In this document: piece by piece, positions 44,236-55,549 of the stretch
Position numbering within the stretch: position 1 is the stretch's first letter
Layout: each line of letters begins with the position of its first letter
Assembly: GCF_030463535.1 (NCBI RefSeq)
Contig: NC_132894.1
Span: 32,911,625 to 32,975,624 of the forward strand
DNA from: Salminus brasiliensis
Lineage: Eukaryota; Chordata; Actinopteri; Characiformes; Bryconidae
DNA length: 64,000 nucleotides
Reading direction: 5' to 3'
Made by a program: the position numbers and the translations under genes
The notes under the pieces: generated by a model
What the model was told of the DNA's origin: nothing
Databases searched by the model: none
What the model saw: only the letters and a program-made list of their open reading frames with translations

Positions 44236-47200
44236 ATGGGGAAAGGCTTGTACATTAGCAGGCCCGTGGGGATTGTTGCGATTGTCCTTGCCATTGCAGC
44301 CGTGGCCACTATCATCGCCCTGTCGGTGGTCTACCATAACGAGAAGTCCAAAACCGTGGTGAATCCTTCCATAGATGAGACCGACCTGTGGAAGAATTAC
44401 AGGCTACCCAGCACGCTCTCTTCTCAGTACTACAATGTGACCCTGTGGCCTCGACTTGTGGCGGACGCTAACGGCATGTACATCTTCACCGGACATTCAG
44501 GAGTGGCCTTCGCATGCGTGAAAGAAACAGGCTTGATCCTCATTCATTCCAACAAGCTGAACTACAGTCTGACGCCAGACGGACACCATGCCAAGCTGAC
44601 CGGTTTGAATGGTGCTAAAGCTCCAGCCATTAAGAAAACATGGCTTGAAGTGGAAACCCAGTATCTGGTGGTTCAGCTCAGCGAGACCCTGCAGGTTGGA
44701 CAGACCTACTGGCTCTACATGGAGTTCCAAGGAGAGCTGGCCAATGACCTTGGAGGTTTTTACAGAAGTGAATACTTTGAGGACGGAGTGAAGAGGTAAG
44801 ACTGCATAAGACTAAAATGTGTTGCAAAAAGTAATGGCTGTTGCTTGATACTGTGAAACTGCAGTTTGAACGATATGATTGGACCCTGAACGAGATTGAG
44901 AGAGATAACACTGTGTAGACCACCAGCCTAGTATTGTGTAGGTCCCTCTTGTGCTGCCAAAACATCAGGCATGGACTCCACAGGTCCACATACCTGTGGT
45001 ACCTGGCAGACGTTAGCAGCAGATCCTGTAAGTCCTGTAAGTTGTGAGGTGGGACCTCCATTGGAATGTTCAGCGAACAGCCATAACATTAAAACCACCA
45101 GCCTAGTATTGTGTAGGTCCCACTTGAGCTGCCAAACACAGCTCTGACCCATCAAGGCATGGACTCCAAAAGACCTCTGGTCTGATCTCTCAGGTGTCTG
45201 GCTGTGGTATCTTGCACAAAGACATAAGTAGCCCTATGATGTGGGGCCTCCATGAGCATCAATAAGCTTTGGTGCACCCATGACCCTGTTGCCAGTTCAC
45301 TGGTTGACCTTCAGTGTAGCACTTTAGGTAGGTACTGACCACTGTATACCAGTAAAACCCCACAAATATGGGCTGTTGGTCCTCCACATGCCACCAGAAC
45401 AGCTCCAGACCTGCAGAGGTATGGACTCCACAATACCTCTGAAGGTGTCCCGTGGTATCTGGCACTAAACTACATTAGCAGAAGATCCTTTAATTCCTGT
45501 AAGTTGTGATGTAAAGCCACTGTAGATCGGACTTGTTGTTCTAGCACATGCCTCAGATGCTGAATATCTACTGATTGTTTGGGCAGAGTCGTTGCCACCA
45601 CGCAGATGCAGCCCACCGACGCCAGGAAAGCTTTCCCATGTTTTGATGAGCCGGCGATGAAGGCCGTTTTCCACATGACGCTTATTCATCCACCCGGCAC
45701 GGTGGCTCTATCTAACGGCATGGAAAAGGGTAAGATGGCTTCTTATCAGTGCTGACAAATGATTAACCTCACTTCCTTATCCTCAAATGATATGAGGTGT
45801 ATATTGTTTTATAGCAGTTACTGAATACTTTATAGCAGCTAAAATCATTTAGAATAGTAACCATAGTAACTAGGCCTTAAAAGACATAAAAACTACAAAA
45901 ATCTACTTGTTTGGATTTTTTAGGCACAGAGACGATCACCCTGAACGATCAACACGTTTTACAGACCAAGTTTGATCCAACTGAAAAGATGTCAACGTAC
46001 CTGCTAGCTTTTGTCGTCAGTGACTTTACTTTTATAAAGACACCAGCAGAGGCCGAGGTTTTGGTAAGAAAGATGGATCTTTTTTGTAGTTCAGTGTTTC
46101 CTACAAATGCTGCACCTTTTTTTGAAACTCAGTTTATGTGCTGCTTCTTGTAATTAAGTTTAACGTTAGATGATCCTTTCTTTAGATCCGAATCTGGGCT
46201 CGAAGGGCAGCCATTGAAGCTGGACAGGGGGACTATGCCTTGAACATCACTGGTCCCATCCTTGATTTCTTTCAGAATTACTACAGCTCAAAATATCCAC
46301 TACCAAAATCAGGTGTGAATTTTCAGTAGAAAATATTTAGCGGTTTGTGCATGTGAATGTACTGAAATATGGAAATCCAAAAATCGAATTTTCTGCTGAG
46401 AAAAATAATATTCAAATTCTCATATGATAATCCTATGTGCAACAATTAAAATTTGCCTATTTGTTTTTTCAAAAGTTATGGACAAACCAAAGGTCATTTC
46501 AGAAGAAATTGTGAATATATGGTTATCTGTTATTCTTATATAATGTTTTAAGATATATTGTTTATATATTGTTCCTCTTTATTTCATACTATTTAAATCT
46601 CAATTGTATAATTTCTAATTATAAAAAAAAAAATTGGGGGGTGTATTATGATAATATAACAAATGAGACATATAAATAGTAAAAAAATAAGATTTAAAAT
46701 AATATTTACATCATATAGTAACTAGCAAAGTGTATATATTTATGTTTAATAGAGCACTATTCAGTCAAGTTGCAGCTGGAAGTGTTTTACATACAAGTAA
46801 TTAAGTTTAGTAACAGTAATAAACAAATGTAATTAATGAAACCAAATATTAAAAATATAAACAGTATCATACATAAAACTACAAAAATGCATTTCTTGAT
46901 CCCTAGAGGTTGCTATAGGTTTGTTATGATATTCCAGAAAATCAGCAGAACAATGTCTTGCATTAAGCTATTTATTAAAACTATGTACAGAGCTCATATA
47001 TTTACATTATATATTTAAGTAAATATATGACTGCATTTAATCTGCATAGCTATGTAAATTGGTCTAATTGTCCTTGACATTACCTTGAGGTACAGTAACA
47101 TGTATAAAGACAAAAGCAAAGGCCCTAAAATTTAACCTTGTGGGACGCCACAAGTAATTCAGTGTTGTAAACATTTCTGCCTCTTCCTACAGACCAAATC

Positions 47201-50200
47201 GCACTGCCTGATTTCAGTGCTGGAGCCATGGAGAACTGGGGTTTGATCACGTACAGAGAAACAGCTCTTCTGTATGACCCCAGTATGTCCTCCAATGGAG
47301 ACCAAGAATGGGTGTCGATTGTAATTTCTCATGAGCTTGCTCACATGGTACGAACATTTCAGATCATCTCAAATCTTTTGATGTCTAATCGTCCAGTTCC
47401 ATGACTGAATTCTGTAAATGATGTTTCATTGTTTAGTGGTTTGGAAACCTCGTGACCATGAAATGGTGGAACGATCTGTGGTTAAATGAAGGCTTTGCCA
47501 CCTACGCCTCGTACCTTGGGGCCGATAAGGCTCAACCCACCTGGAATATCGTAAGTGCTCTTTTACCGGTATATCATTTGGTCAATTAAAGAAAAAAAAT
47601 GTCCACTTCAACCAGATATTGTGACAATTCAGATCTTATAATTATATTTAATGATTTACAAATAACTGACATTCCTATTAACCTTCTAAAAAGTTCAAGC
47701 TGGCCAAGCTGGTTAAGCTGGTGACCAGCTGAGGTCTTGTCTTTTCAGTTTAGCTACACGATCAACCTGACCAATACCGGTCCTGATGACCAGCATGGCC
47801 AGCTTTACCAATCTATTCACCTAGTATGAGCAGCTTGATGAGCAGTTTGGTCACATTGGCCATGCAGATAGACAAGCTAGTTCCTCAAACTCAAACATAG
47901 GGTATGTTTTCGCCTGGATGGCCAGCTTCTCAACCACCTTAGACCATCTTAAACCAACTTAGACCTTCTGAAACCAGCAAAAGCTGGTCTGGTGTATCAC
48001 AAAAATCATTCGTTTCCCAAGTTTTACGTCGGAATCTGTTTTGATGCCTATACATGTGTCTATTCTAGAAAGATCTGATGGTGCTGAAGGAGATTCATAA
48101 AGCATTTGCAGTCGACGCTCTGGCATCTTCTCACCCACTGTCTTCCCTGGAAGAGGAGGTCAACACTCCTGCACAAATTAATGCCCTGTTTGACACCATT
48201 ACCTACAGCAAGGTACTTCCCTACCCAGTCCCGTTGTCCACAACACTCTAAGATCTACACTGAAGTCTGATTTATCCATTAAATGTGGTTCATGGTTATT
48301 AGTCAGTACTCTGTTCTGACCTGCAGGGCGGCGCTGTGTTAAGGATGCTGTCAGACTTTTTGTCTGAGCCGGTCTTTGCCAGAGGACTCAGTGTAGGTTA
48401 TTTTACAGTGTGTTCAGTAGATGTGTGGTTGAATGAACTCAGTAATGAGAAATTACTCAAATACTCAACTGACTCCACAGGCCTACCTGAAGCAGTTCGC
48501 GTATGGCAACACAGTGTACACTGACCTGTGGGGAAAACTTCAGGAGGTACGTTTTGACATTTTTTTGGACCACTTCTACTGGTCCACTCACCACGAAATG
48601 ATGACATGCCCAGACAATATAAAGGGCAGCCATAGGGTGATGCTGAAATTCTCATGCTAATTTGCAAATTGTGCTTTCGGAAGGTGGTTGACTCCGATCC
48701 AGAGGTCAGGCTTCCAGCCACCTTGACTGAAATCATGAATCGCTGGATTCTCCAGATGGGTTTCCCAGTAGTCACCATTGACACCCAAACAGGAAGCATC
48801 TCCCAAAATCACTTCCTTTTGGACGCAGACTCCAAGCCAGACAGACCATCTGTATACAAGTATGTTTATGACACCGCATTTCACAAGTAATAATACTCAT
48901 TTTTTCATCGATTTCATCCATTACCCATACAGAAATCTGACATATGGCAATTTATAGATGTCAGATATGTAACATATATTCGAAAAAATGGAACTCTCTC
49001 ATATTCAGCATGTACATCCATATGTCACAAACTAAAATATATATTAAAATGGGCTATATACTATATGTCCAAATGTTTGTGGACATCCCTTCTAATAAAT
49101 GCATTCAACTACTTAAGTTAAGTTGCATCCACTGATGACACTGGTGCGCAAATGCACACATACAGCTTCTCTAGTCCCTGTAGGTCAATAGACATTATTG
49201 CTGGAGTATTGGATAGTGACACAGGGAATATACTGTGTTTGTATTGTCAAACGCAAAACCGTAGATGTAGAACTGTGGATATAATCTCTCTCCTGTTTTA
49301 TTGTGCTGCAGTTATGAGTGGTTTGTGCCCATCAAGTGGATGAAGAATGGAACTGTCATGGACCAGCACTGGCTGCTTGAGAAAACAGGTACCAACAACA
49401 CTAAGCAAAAGCTACCTTCAAATAAAACAGCGCTGGGAGTGTTTGGGGTTTTGGAGACCCCTCTGGTAGAAATGTGTAATTGCAGTTTTTTCTCTGAAGA
49501 TAATTTAAATACTACTGCTGAGTATTACAGCAGTATTAGTAAACAATAGCACTGTCTGCATTGTGACCAATTATCCATGTCTCATATCTCTGTCTTCACA
49601 GCTACTCATGAGCCAATGAAGACGAACAGTGAGTGGGTGCTGGCCAACTTGAACGTGTCAGGATTTTACAGGGTCAACTATGACTCCGAGAACTGGCAGC
49701 GTCTTCTCTCACAGTTATCTACGGATCATTCGGTGAGATCTTCAGTCATTTCAGTTGATTTTCAACCTCACTGGAATTAATAAACTGACTAAACTAATAA
49801 AAAGCTAATAAACTTGTGTTGTTGGGCTCTTAAACGCAGGCCATACCTGTAATCAACAGAGCTCAGACTATAGATGATGCGTTCAACCTGGCAAGGTAAG
49901 AACTCTCAAGTCCTGCTGGAGCTGGATTATTTTTACCTGGGTGAAACTATAAATTAGGTGATTACTGATAAGATTGGGGTTCATTCCAGTATGAATCTGC
50001 AGGGTGTGAAATTTCTACAGTCTAATAGTAATAAATGTGGTGTGGTTTTACTCCAGTATGAATCTGCAGTGTCTTGCGACCTTAACAGTAATAACTTTGG
50101 AGTGATGTTACCTCAGTATGAATTTGCAGTTTGAGAGTAAGTGTGGAGTGATTTTACTCCAGTATGAATTTGCAGTTTGAGAGTAATACTTGTGGAGTTA

Positions 50201-52007
50201 TTTTCAATCCAGTGTGAATTTGCAGTGTATGTATTTTTTACAGTCTGGCAGTAATAACTGCAATGTGATTTTAATCCACTGTGAATCTGCAGTGTTTGTG
50301 TAGTTTTCACAGTCGGACAGTTATAAATGTGGAGTACTTAATTCAGTATGAATCTGCTGTATGTTACAATTTGACAGTAATAACTTTTGAACAATTTTAC
50401 TCCAGTATGAATCTACAGTGTTTGAGTCATTTTCACAGTCAGACAGTTATAAATGTGGAGTAATTAATCCAGTATGAATTTCCAGTGTATGTTGTTTTTT
50501 GGCAGCAATAACTGTGGGGTGATGTTACCCCAGTATGAATTTTCAGTCTGAGATTAATTGTAATTGTCCAGTATGAATTTCCAGTGTATGTAGTTTTTTT
50601 AAAGCCTGATAAAAATAACTGTGGAGAGATTCTAACCCAGTATGAATCTGTTGTATCTGTTGTAGGGGCAGTGGTGGCTCAGCGGTTAGAGCGCCGGGAT
50701 ATTGATAACAGGGTTGTGGGTTCGATTCCCGGGCTCGGCAAGCTGCCACTGTTGGGCCCTTGAGCAAGGCCCTTTACCCTCTCTGCTCCCCGGGCGCTGG
50801 AGTCGGCTGCTCACCGCTCTGGGTGTGTGTGTGTGTACTCACTGCCCCTAACACATGTGTGAGTGTGTGTTCACTAGCAGATGGGTTAAATGCGGAGGAC
50901 ACATTTCACTGTACAGTCCACACTGTACAGTGACAAATACGGCAGTATTATCCATGGAGGGATTTTACTCCAGTATGAATTCACCCTAGTCTGACAGTAA
51001 TAATGGCAATGTGTTGCTATTGTTATAGTGTGTCCTGTGGCATAATGTGTGTAATTTGTGGAAACTGCAGAGATGAATACTTTCATAACCGGACAGATCC
51101 CCAACCAACTACATTAAAGACCTTCTTCTGGTTCTACGGAGCTTCAGTCTTTATCTCTGTTACCTAAAATAAAACCATGGCTTGTTTCTTTTTTTTTCAT
51201 AATCTTCTCAAGGGCGAAGATTATCAGCACAACTGTGGCTCTGAGCACCACCAAGTATCTCTCTGAGGAGAGGGAGTACATGCCATGGGAGGCCGCCATC
51301 AAGAACCTCAATTTCTTCTTTCTGATGTTTGATCGGTCTGAAGTCTACGGAGCATTGCAGGTACTTTCACGTCAGATGAATGTGGTTCTGTTCTCACATG
51401 CATTCTTATATAACCAACTATAACCCGCTTTCCTTTAATCATTGTAGAAGTACCTGCAGGGCCAAGTTCAGCCACTGTTTCAGTACTTCAAGAACATCAC
51501 TGCTGACTGGACTGAGATTCCTTCAAGTCACACTGACCAGTAAAGACCAGCTTCAAATCATTGTTTTTCAAAAGCAAACTTTAAATCAGTGCATTTTATC
51601 TTTAATAAATGTAAAGATTATATTTACACCATGATGTGTACATACAATTTTCAGTTTCATATAATTATAGTATTTATACATTATTTTTTTTGTATGTAAT
51701 TTATCAGATATATAAAACTCAATTTTGTGCATTTAAGATCGCTAGGTTGAATCCCAGTCATGCTGCTTGCTATCGGCAGCCGGGACCTGAGAGAGCACAA
51801 TTGGCCTTGCTCCCTCCAGGGTGGGTAGATGGCACCTTCTCCCTACATCACTCTAGTGCAGTGCTGGCCCTTACTGCCGTCTGCTGGCCGATGCATCAGA
51901 GTCGGCGCTGGCTGGCTGCTCATGTGTCGGGAGCGTTGCATGTGATGGGGGAGAATATGTATGGGTTGGGTAACTGGTGATCCAAATTGGGGAAAAAATG
52001 GGTAGAA

Positions 52008-52054
<47 letters not shown>

Positions 52055-52073
52055 TAATAAATTAAATAAATAA

Positions 52074-52117
<44 letters not shown>

Positions 52118-55100
52118 GTGCAGTTATGAATCTATATGAACAAAAATTGCACATGCACTACAGAGCTTCGTCATCTGATTCAACAATCTTCTCAGATATA
52201 ACCAGGTTAACGCCATCACCCTGGGATGCACAACAGAAGTAGAAGGATGCACAGATCTCACCAAAATGTGGTTCCGCCAGTGGATGGAAAATCCAGACAA
52301 GAACCCGTAAGACACTTTCTGAGTTCTGCTTTTAAAGCAACACTTTAAACACAATTTTCCATGTATTTTTTCGATCTAATGTCATATCCCAGTACTGATC
52401 ATGAGGACTCACTACTGCCAAAACTGAAGGATTTGTCCTTATAGTGGTCTCCATGGAGAAGAATCCGCTTGACATAGATTTCCTTTATTTTTTCATTAAA
52501 GCAGCTTTATGTGAGAATTGGTATTTCTTGCCCTTGAGCTACCCCTGTGGCCAGGAAGTGTAATTCAGACCACCACTAAAGGACATGCTTTCTACATGCA
52601 TTTCTTGACAAGCTGAGAAATACCGAACCAGCATTAAAAGGTAAAGAAGCACATGGACTGAGGCGGTGGAGTAATATTACTCGGGTCACTCAGCGTTACG
52701 CAGTTTTTTGCAAGCCCTTGTCCTGCTCGCTTCACCATAGTTACATAGTGCAGTTCTCGGCATGCTGAGCCCAGAGTAGCAAGGAAAGAGATGCTATTCT
52801 CTCCATTACAAGTCAATGTACAATCAACCTGATTTTGAAGCTGTTTTTTTAAGGTAATAATGCTACATACAGTTGCTTTAACATTATTTAATTTCCCACA
52901 TTAACCTGTTGAACCTTCTTCCAGGATTAACCCCAACTTGAAGTCGACTGTGTACTGTAACGCCATCGCTGCTGGAGGTGTGGAGGAGTGGGAATTTGGC
53001 TGGAAGATGTACAAGAACAGCAGTAGTGCTGCAGAAGCTGACAAGCTGATGTACGCTTTGTCATGCACCAAAAAGCCCTGGCTTTTAAACAGGTGAGCCC
53101 ATGAAACTCACCCAAGGTGAGACAGATAGAGAGACAGACAGACAGATAGACAGACAGACTATATGTATGTGGACACCTCTTCTAAAGAATGCATTCAGCT
53201 ACTTTAAGCTGCACCCCATTGCTGACACATGTGCAAATGCACACACACAGACAGCTTGTCTAGTCCCTGTAGAGAAGTACTGCCAATAGAATAAGACTCT
53301 CTGAAACATGAACCTATTGGCACCATGTTGCCTAATGCCAGGGGTGGGCTAGAGGGGTATAAAGCCCCCCAGCATTGAAGAACTATGTTCTCTGGAATGA
53401 TGGTTGGTGGAGTTCCATCCAATACTTTTGAGATGAGTTGGGAGTTGGGGATGAGGTAAGGTGGTGATTATCCAACATCCCAACATCCTGACCTCATCAA
53501 CACTCTTGTCACTGAATGCAATCAATCAAATCCTCACAGCAATGCTCCTCCAAAATCTAGTAGAAAGCTTTCTTCCCTGGACAGTAGAGACAGTTAGTCA
53601 TACAAAAGCAGGAGGAACTCTTTTTATTATCTTTGATTTCAGAAGAGTCCCGCAGTGGGGAAATTCCCATTTATGTTAGTCACTGAACTAAAAAATGTGA
53701 TTTATTTAAGGTATCTGGAATATGCACTAAACCCGGACATGATACGGAAGCAGGATGCCACTTACGTCATTGTGTACATCGCCGGCAATGTGGTTGGACA
53801 GCCGTTAGCCTGGGACTTCATCAGAGCCAACTGGAATCATATTTTCAACGAGTGAGTGAAATCTACCCATTTCCCTGAATCTGTCTGAGATCCCATAAAC
53901 TGTATGATGGTAACGGTGGGCTTTTATGTGTTGCAGTTATGGAGGGGGGTCTCTCTCATTTTCAAGACTTATTCTGGGTGTCACTAAGAGGTTCTCTACA
54001 GAATTTGAGCTGGAACAGGTACGTAAAAGTAGACCCAACAGGCCCCTGCTTGGGTAAGCACTATTAAAATACTCCCTTTCTCCAGTGAAGCCAGTGGGTC
54101 TACATGGATCACTGCAACTCGGAGAACCATTTAAATGCTTTAATGGTTCTCTGCTTGATATGATAAGCTTCTATTGCTATGACTTTAGCAATGCTGCTTC
54201 TACTACTAATACTAAAGAAGAGAAAGAACACCTGCTCGTAGAATGTTGGATGATGATCACCACCTCACCTCATCCCAAAAGTATTGGATAGATCTCCATT
54301 CATCATTCCAGAGAAGACAGTTCTTCCACTGCTCCACAGCTCAATGCTGGGGGGCTTTATACCCCTCTAGCCCATCCTGGCATTATTAGGCAGCATGGTT
54401 CTGGGAGGTTCACGTTTACCAGTGGCAGTGGCAGGGGCAGTGGTGGCTCAGCGATTAGAGCGCCGGGCTATCGATAACAGGGTTGTGGGTTTGATTCCCG
54501 GGCTCGGCAAGCTGCCACTGTTGGACCCTTGCGCAAGGCCCTTTACCCTCTCTGCTCCCCGGGCGCTGGAGTTGGCTGCCCACCGCTCTGGGTGTGTGTG
54601 TGTGTACTCACTGCCCCTAGTTCACTAGTGTGTGTGTGTTCACTTCCACAGATGGGTTAAATGCGGAGGACACATTTCGCTGTACAGTGACAAATACCTT
54701 TACCTTTTATCTGCTCCAGAGAGAGTCCTATTCTATTGGCAGTACTTTTCTTCTATTAAATTACTTTAATTGACTGATTATGGCTTGTGTTTATAGACTA
54801 AAAGAAGTTAGCCTCTCTCGAAACAAAATCAACTCAAAGAAGCACACTTTAGAAAGCACACATTGTCTCGCATCTGTTTTCAGTGATCAGTTGTCTTCTT
54901 TAGATTTTTCGCCTTTTTTTGGGCCAAAATTAAATCCATGTGCTGAATTCAGAAGTATTTAGCACACTTCCTGCAGCTAGTTTTCATTACTTCATGCAGA
55001 TGGGAACTCTCTCTAAAATCTCTCTCTCTCTCTTCATGTGTGCATCAACAGTTAGAGCTGTTTAAAGAAGAAAATGCTGCAGCTGGATTTGGGTCTGCAG

Positions 55101-55204
55101 CACTGGCGGTGGATCAGGCCATAGAGACGACCAAAGCTAATATGAAGTGGGTGGCTGAGAACAAGGACCAAGTGATGAGGTGGCTAACTGAGAAATCAGC
55201 CTGA
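44236..55204 (+). CDS. Aminopeptidase N-like gene 3, 20 coding exons
   Basis: Exons: 44236-44795, 45587-45729, 45924-46063, 46186-46312, 47193-47347, 47437-47550, 48069-48212, 48327-48392, 48481-48546, 48684-48859, 49312-49388, 49602-49732, 49840-49895, 51213-51360, 51448-51539, 52196-52306, 52925-53092, 53711-53851, 53937-54018, 55052-55204; 949 aa with no internal stop. Seen: MGKGLYISR cytoplasmic start, hydrophobic anchor at about 11-33, GAMEN 334-338, HELAH 370-374, zinc ligand Glu393, Tyr459, and a normal-length exon 19 keeping YGGGSLSFS. Known role: M1-family ectopeptidase trimming neutral N-terminal residues. Exons 1-13 are almost the same as in gene 2, including several short introns, whereas exons 14, 16, 17 and 18 differ clearly. 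The ATG has no upstream in-frame competitor and sits about 40 bp after a TATATAAG box. The gene ends about 2.9 kb before the convergent mesp gene. Catalytic function is well supported; tissue role is inferred. Confidence 0.95.
44915..45545 (-). mobile_element. Tc1-derived MITE fragments in gene 3 intron 1
   Basis: Three overlapping or nested partial copies, each marked by cctagtattgtgtaggtcc or ctccacaatacctctgaagg and by cctgtaagttgtgaggtggg or an equivalent. One piece (45180-45400) has the deletion junction gatgtggggcctccatgagc. Confidence 0.65.
46320..47185. other. AT-rich intron 4 of gene 3
   Basis: Strongly AT-rich, with no exon. cctaaaatttaaccttgtgg gacgccaca near 47130 resembles a common fish repeat motif. 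The equivalent intron of gene 2 is only 420 bp, so this is a gene 3-specific expansion. Confidence 0.4.
47692..47995. repeat. 'accagc' repeat in gene 3 intron 6
   Basis: Irregular runs of gaccagctgaggt, ctgatgaccagcatggccag and aaaccagcaaaagctggtct. Confidence 0.55.
49055..49190 (+). mobile_element. MITE family B fragment in gene 3 intron 10
   Basis: ctatatgtccaaatgtttgt ggacatccc is an end of the family, followed by gcattcaactacttaagtta and cttctctagtccctgtaggt; the rest is absent. Confidence 0.65.
49980..51010. repeat. 'ccagtatgaatctgc' minisatellite in gene 3 intron 13, split by a SINE
   Basis: About a dozen diverged units (gattttactccagtatgaat, ttgcagtttgagagtaat, cagtctggcagtaataac) run to 50655 and resume at about 50955 after a SINE A insertion. 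Same intron position as the array of gene 2. Confidence 0.8.
50665..50940 (+). mobile_element. tRNA-derived SINE A inserted in the intron 13 minisatellite
   Basis: Head with A box gtggctcagcggttagagcg and B box gggttcgattcccg, then ctgccactgttgggcccttg, agcgcccgggg (reverse form) and the tail atgcggaggacacatttcac tgtaca. Pol III promoter elements are intact by eye. Confidence 0.88.
51735..52010 (+). mobile_element. tRNA-derived SINE B in gene 3 intron 15
   Basis: ggttgaatcccagtc (B-box-like), ggcagccgggacctgagaga, agggtgggtagatggcacct and ccaaattggggaaaaaatgg, running into the (AAT)n/(TA)n tail. Confidence 0.7.
52011..52112. repeat. (AAT)n-(AAAT)n-(TA)n compound microsatellite
   Basis: Immediately follows SINE B and is probably its expanded tail. 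Confidence 0.9.
53157..53640 (+). mobile_element. MITE family B copy in gene 3 intron 17
   Basis: tatatgtatgtggacacctc at the left, then gcattcagctactttaagct, agagaagtactgccaatag, agaggggtataaagcccccc and cactgaatgcaatcaatcaa, in the same order as the copy at 2695. A (GACA/GATA)n run lies at 53118-53158. Confidence 0.7.
54190..54750 (-). mobile_element. MITE family B copy in gene 3 intron 19, interrupted by SINE A
   Basis: catcattccagagaagacag, tgctggggggctttataccc and gagagtcctattctattggc are family B in reverse orientation. The element is interrupted at about 54421-54706 by a SINE, so the MITE is the older insertion. Confidence 0.7.
54433..54706 (+). mobile_element. tRNA-derived SINE A nested in MITE B
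   Basis: Near-identical to the copy at 50665 (ggggcagtggtggctcagcg, ggttgtgggtttgattcccg, gcggaggacacatttcgctg). A tttacc word on both sides may be the target-site duplication. Confidence 0.88.
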
Positions 55205-55213
55205 GACTGCTCT

Positions 55214-55238
55214 TATATATATATATATATATATATAT
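55214..55238. repeat. (TA)n microsatellite
   Basis: Starts 10 bp after the gene 3 stop codon, thus in its 3' UTR. Confidence 0.9.
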
Positions 55239-55375
55239 GTATAGTTTATATATAGGCTATAGTTTAGCCCCAAGGTCCTCCCATAGGTCCCTCTCTCTTT
55301 ACAGAGCCCAGTGGGTAGATTAAACTTTATTTATGCTAAAATATGGATTAAATCTCATAACTAACTCTCATTCTC

Positions 55376-55378
<3 letters not shown>

Positions 55379-55413
<35 letters not shown>

Positions 55414-55424
55414 AAACACACACA
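55379..55424. repeat. (CA)n microsatellite
   Basis: Interrupted CA run in the presumed 3' UTR of gene 3. Confidence 0.9.
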
Positions 55425-55512
55425 GCTGCTCCCCTCTTAGCTCGTAGCTTAATCCAGCCCAATGACTGATCATCCTCATGTACCTCTTGATACTGTTGAA
55501 GCTTTATTTTCG

Positions 55513-55518
55513 ATTAAA
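55513..55518 (+). other. Candidate polyadenylation signal, gene 3
   Basis: ATTAAA about 0.31 kb after the gene 3 stop, followed by a GT-rich stretch (gcttctgtgttcg). The 3' UTR would contain a (TA)n run at 55214-55238 and a (CA)n run at 55379-55424. Confidence 0.4.
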
Positions 55519-55549
55519 GCTTCTGTGTTCGAGCTTCGTCATGTTTGTG

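Noticed and set aside
50665-50740. Possible tRNA gene
   Set aside because: A and B boxes are present, but the sequence is the head of SINE A, lacks a proper cloverleaf and recurs with the same SINE body elsewhere.
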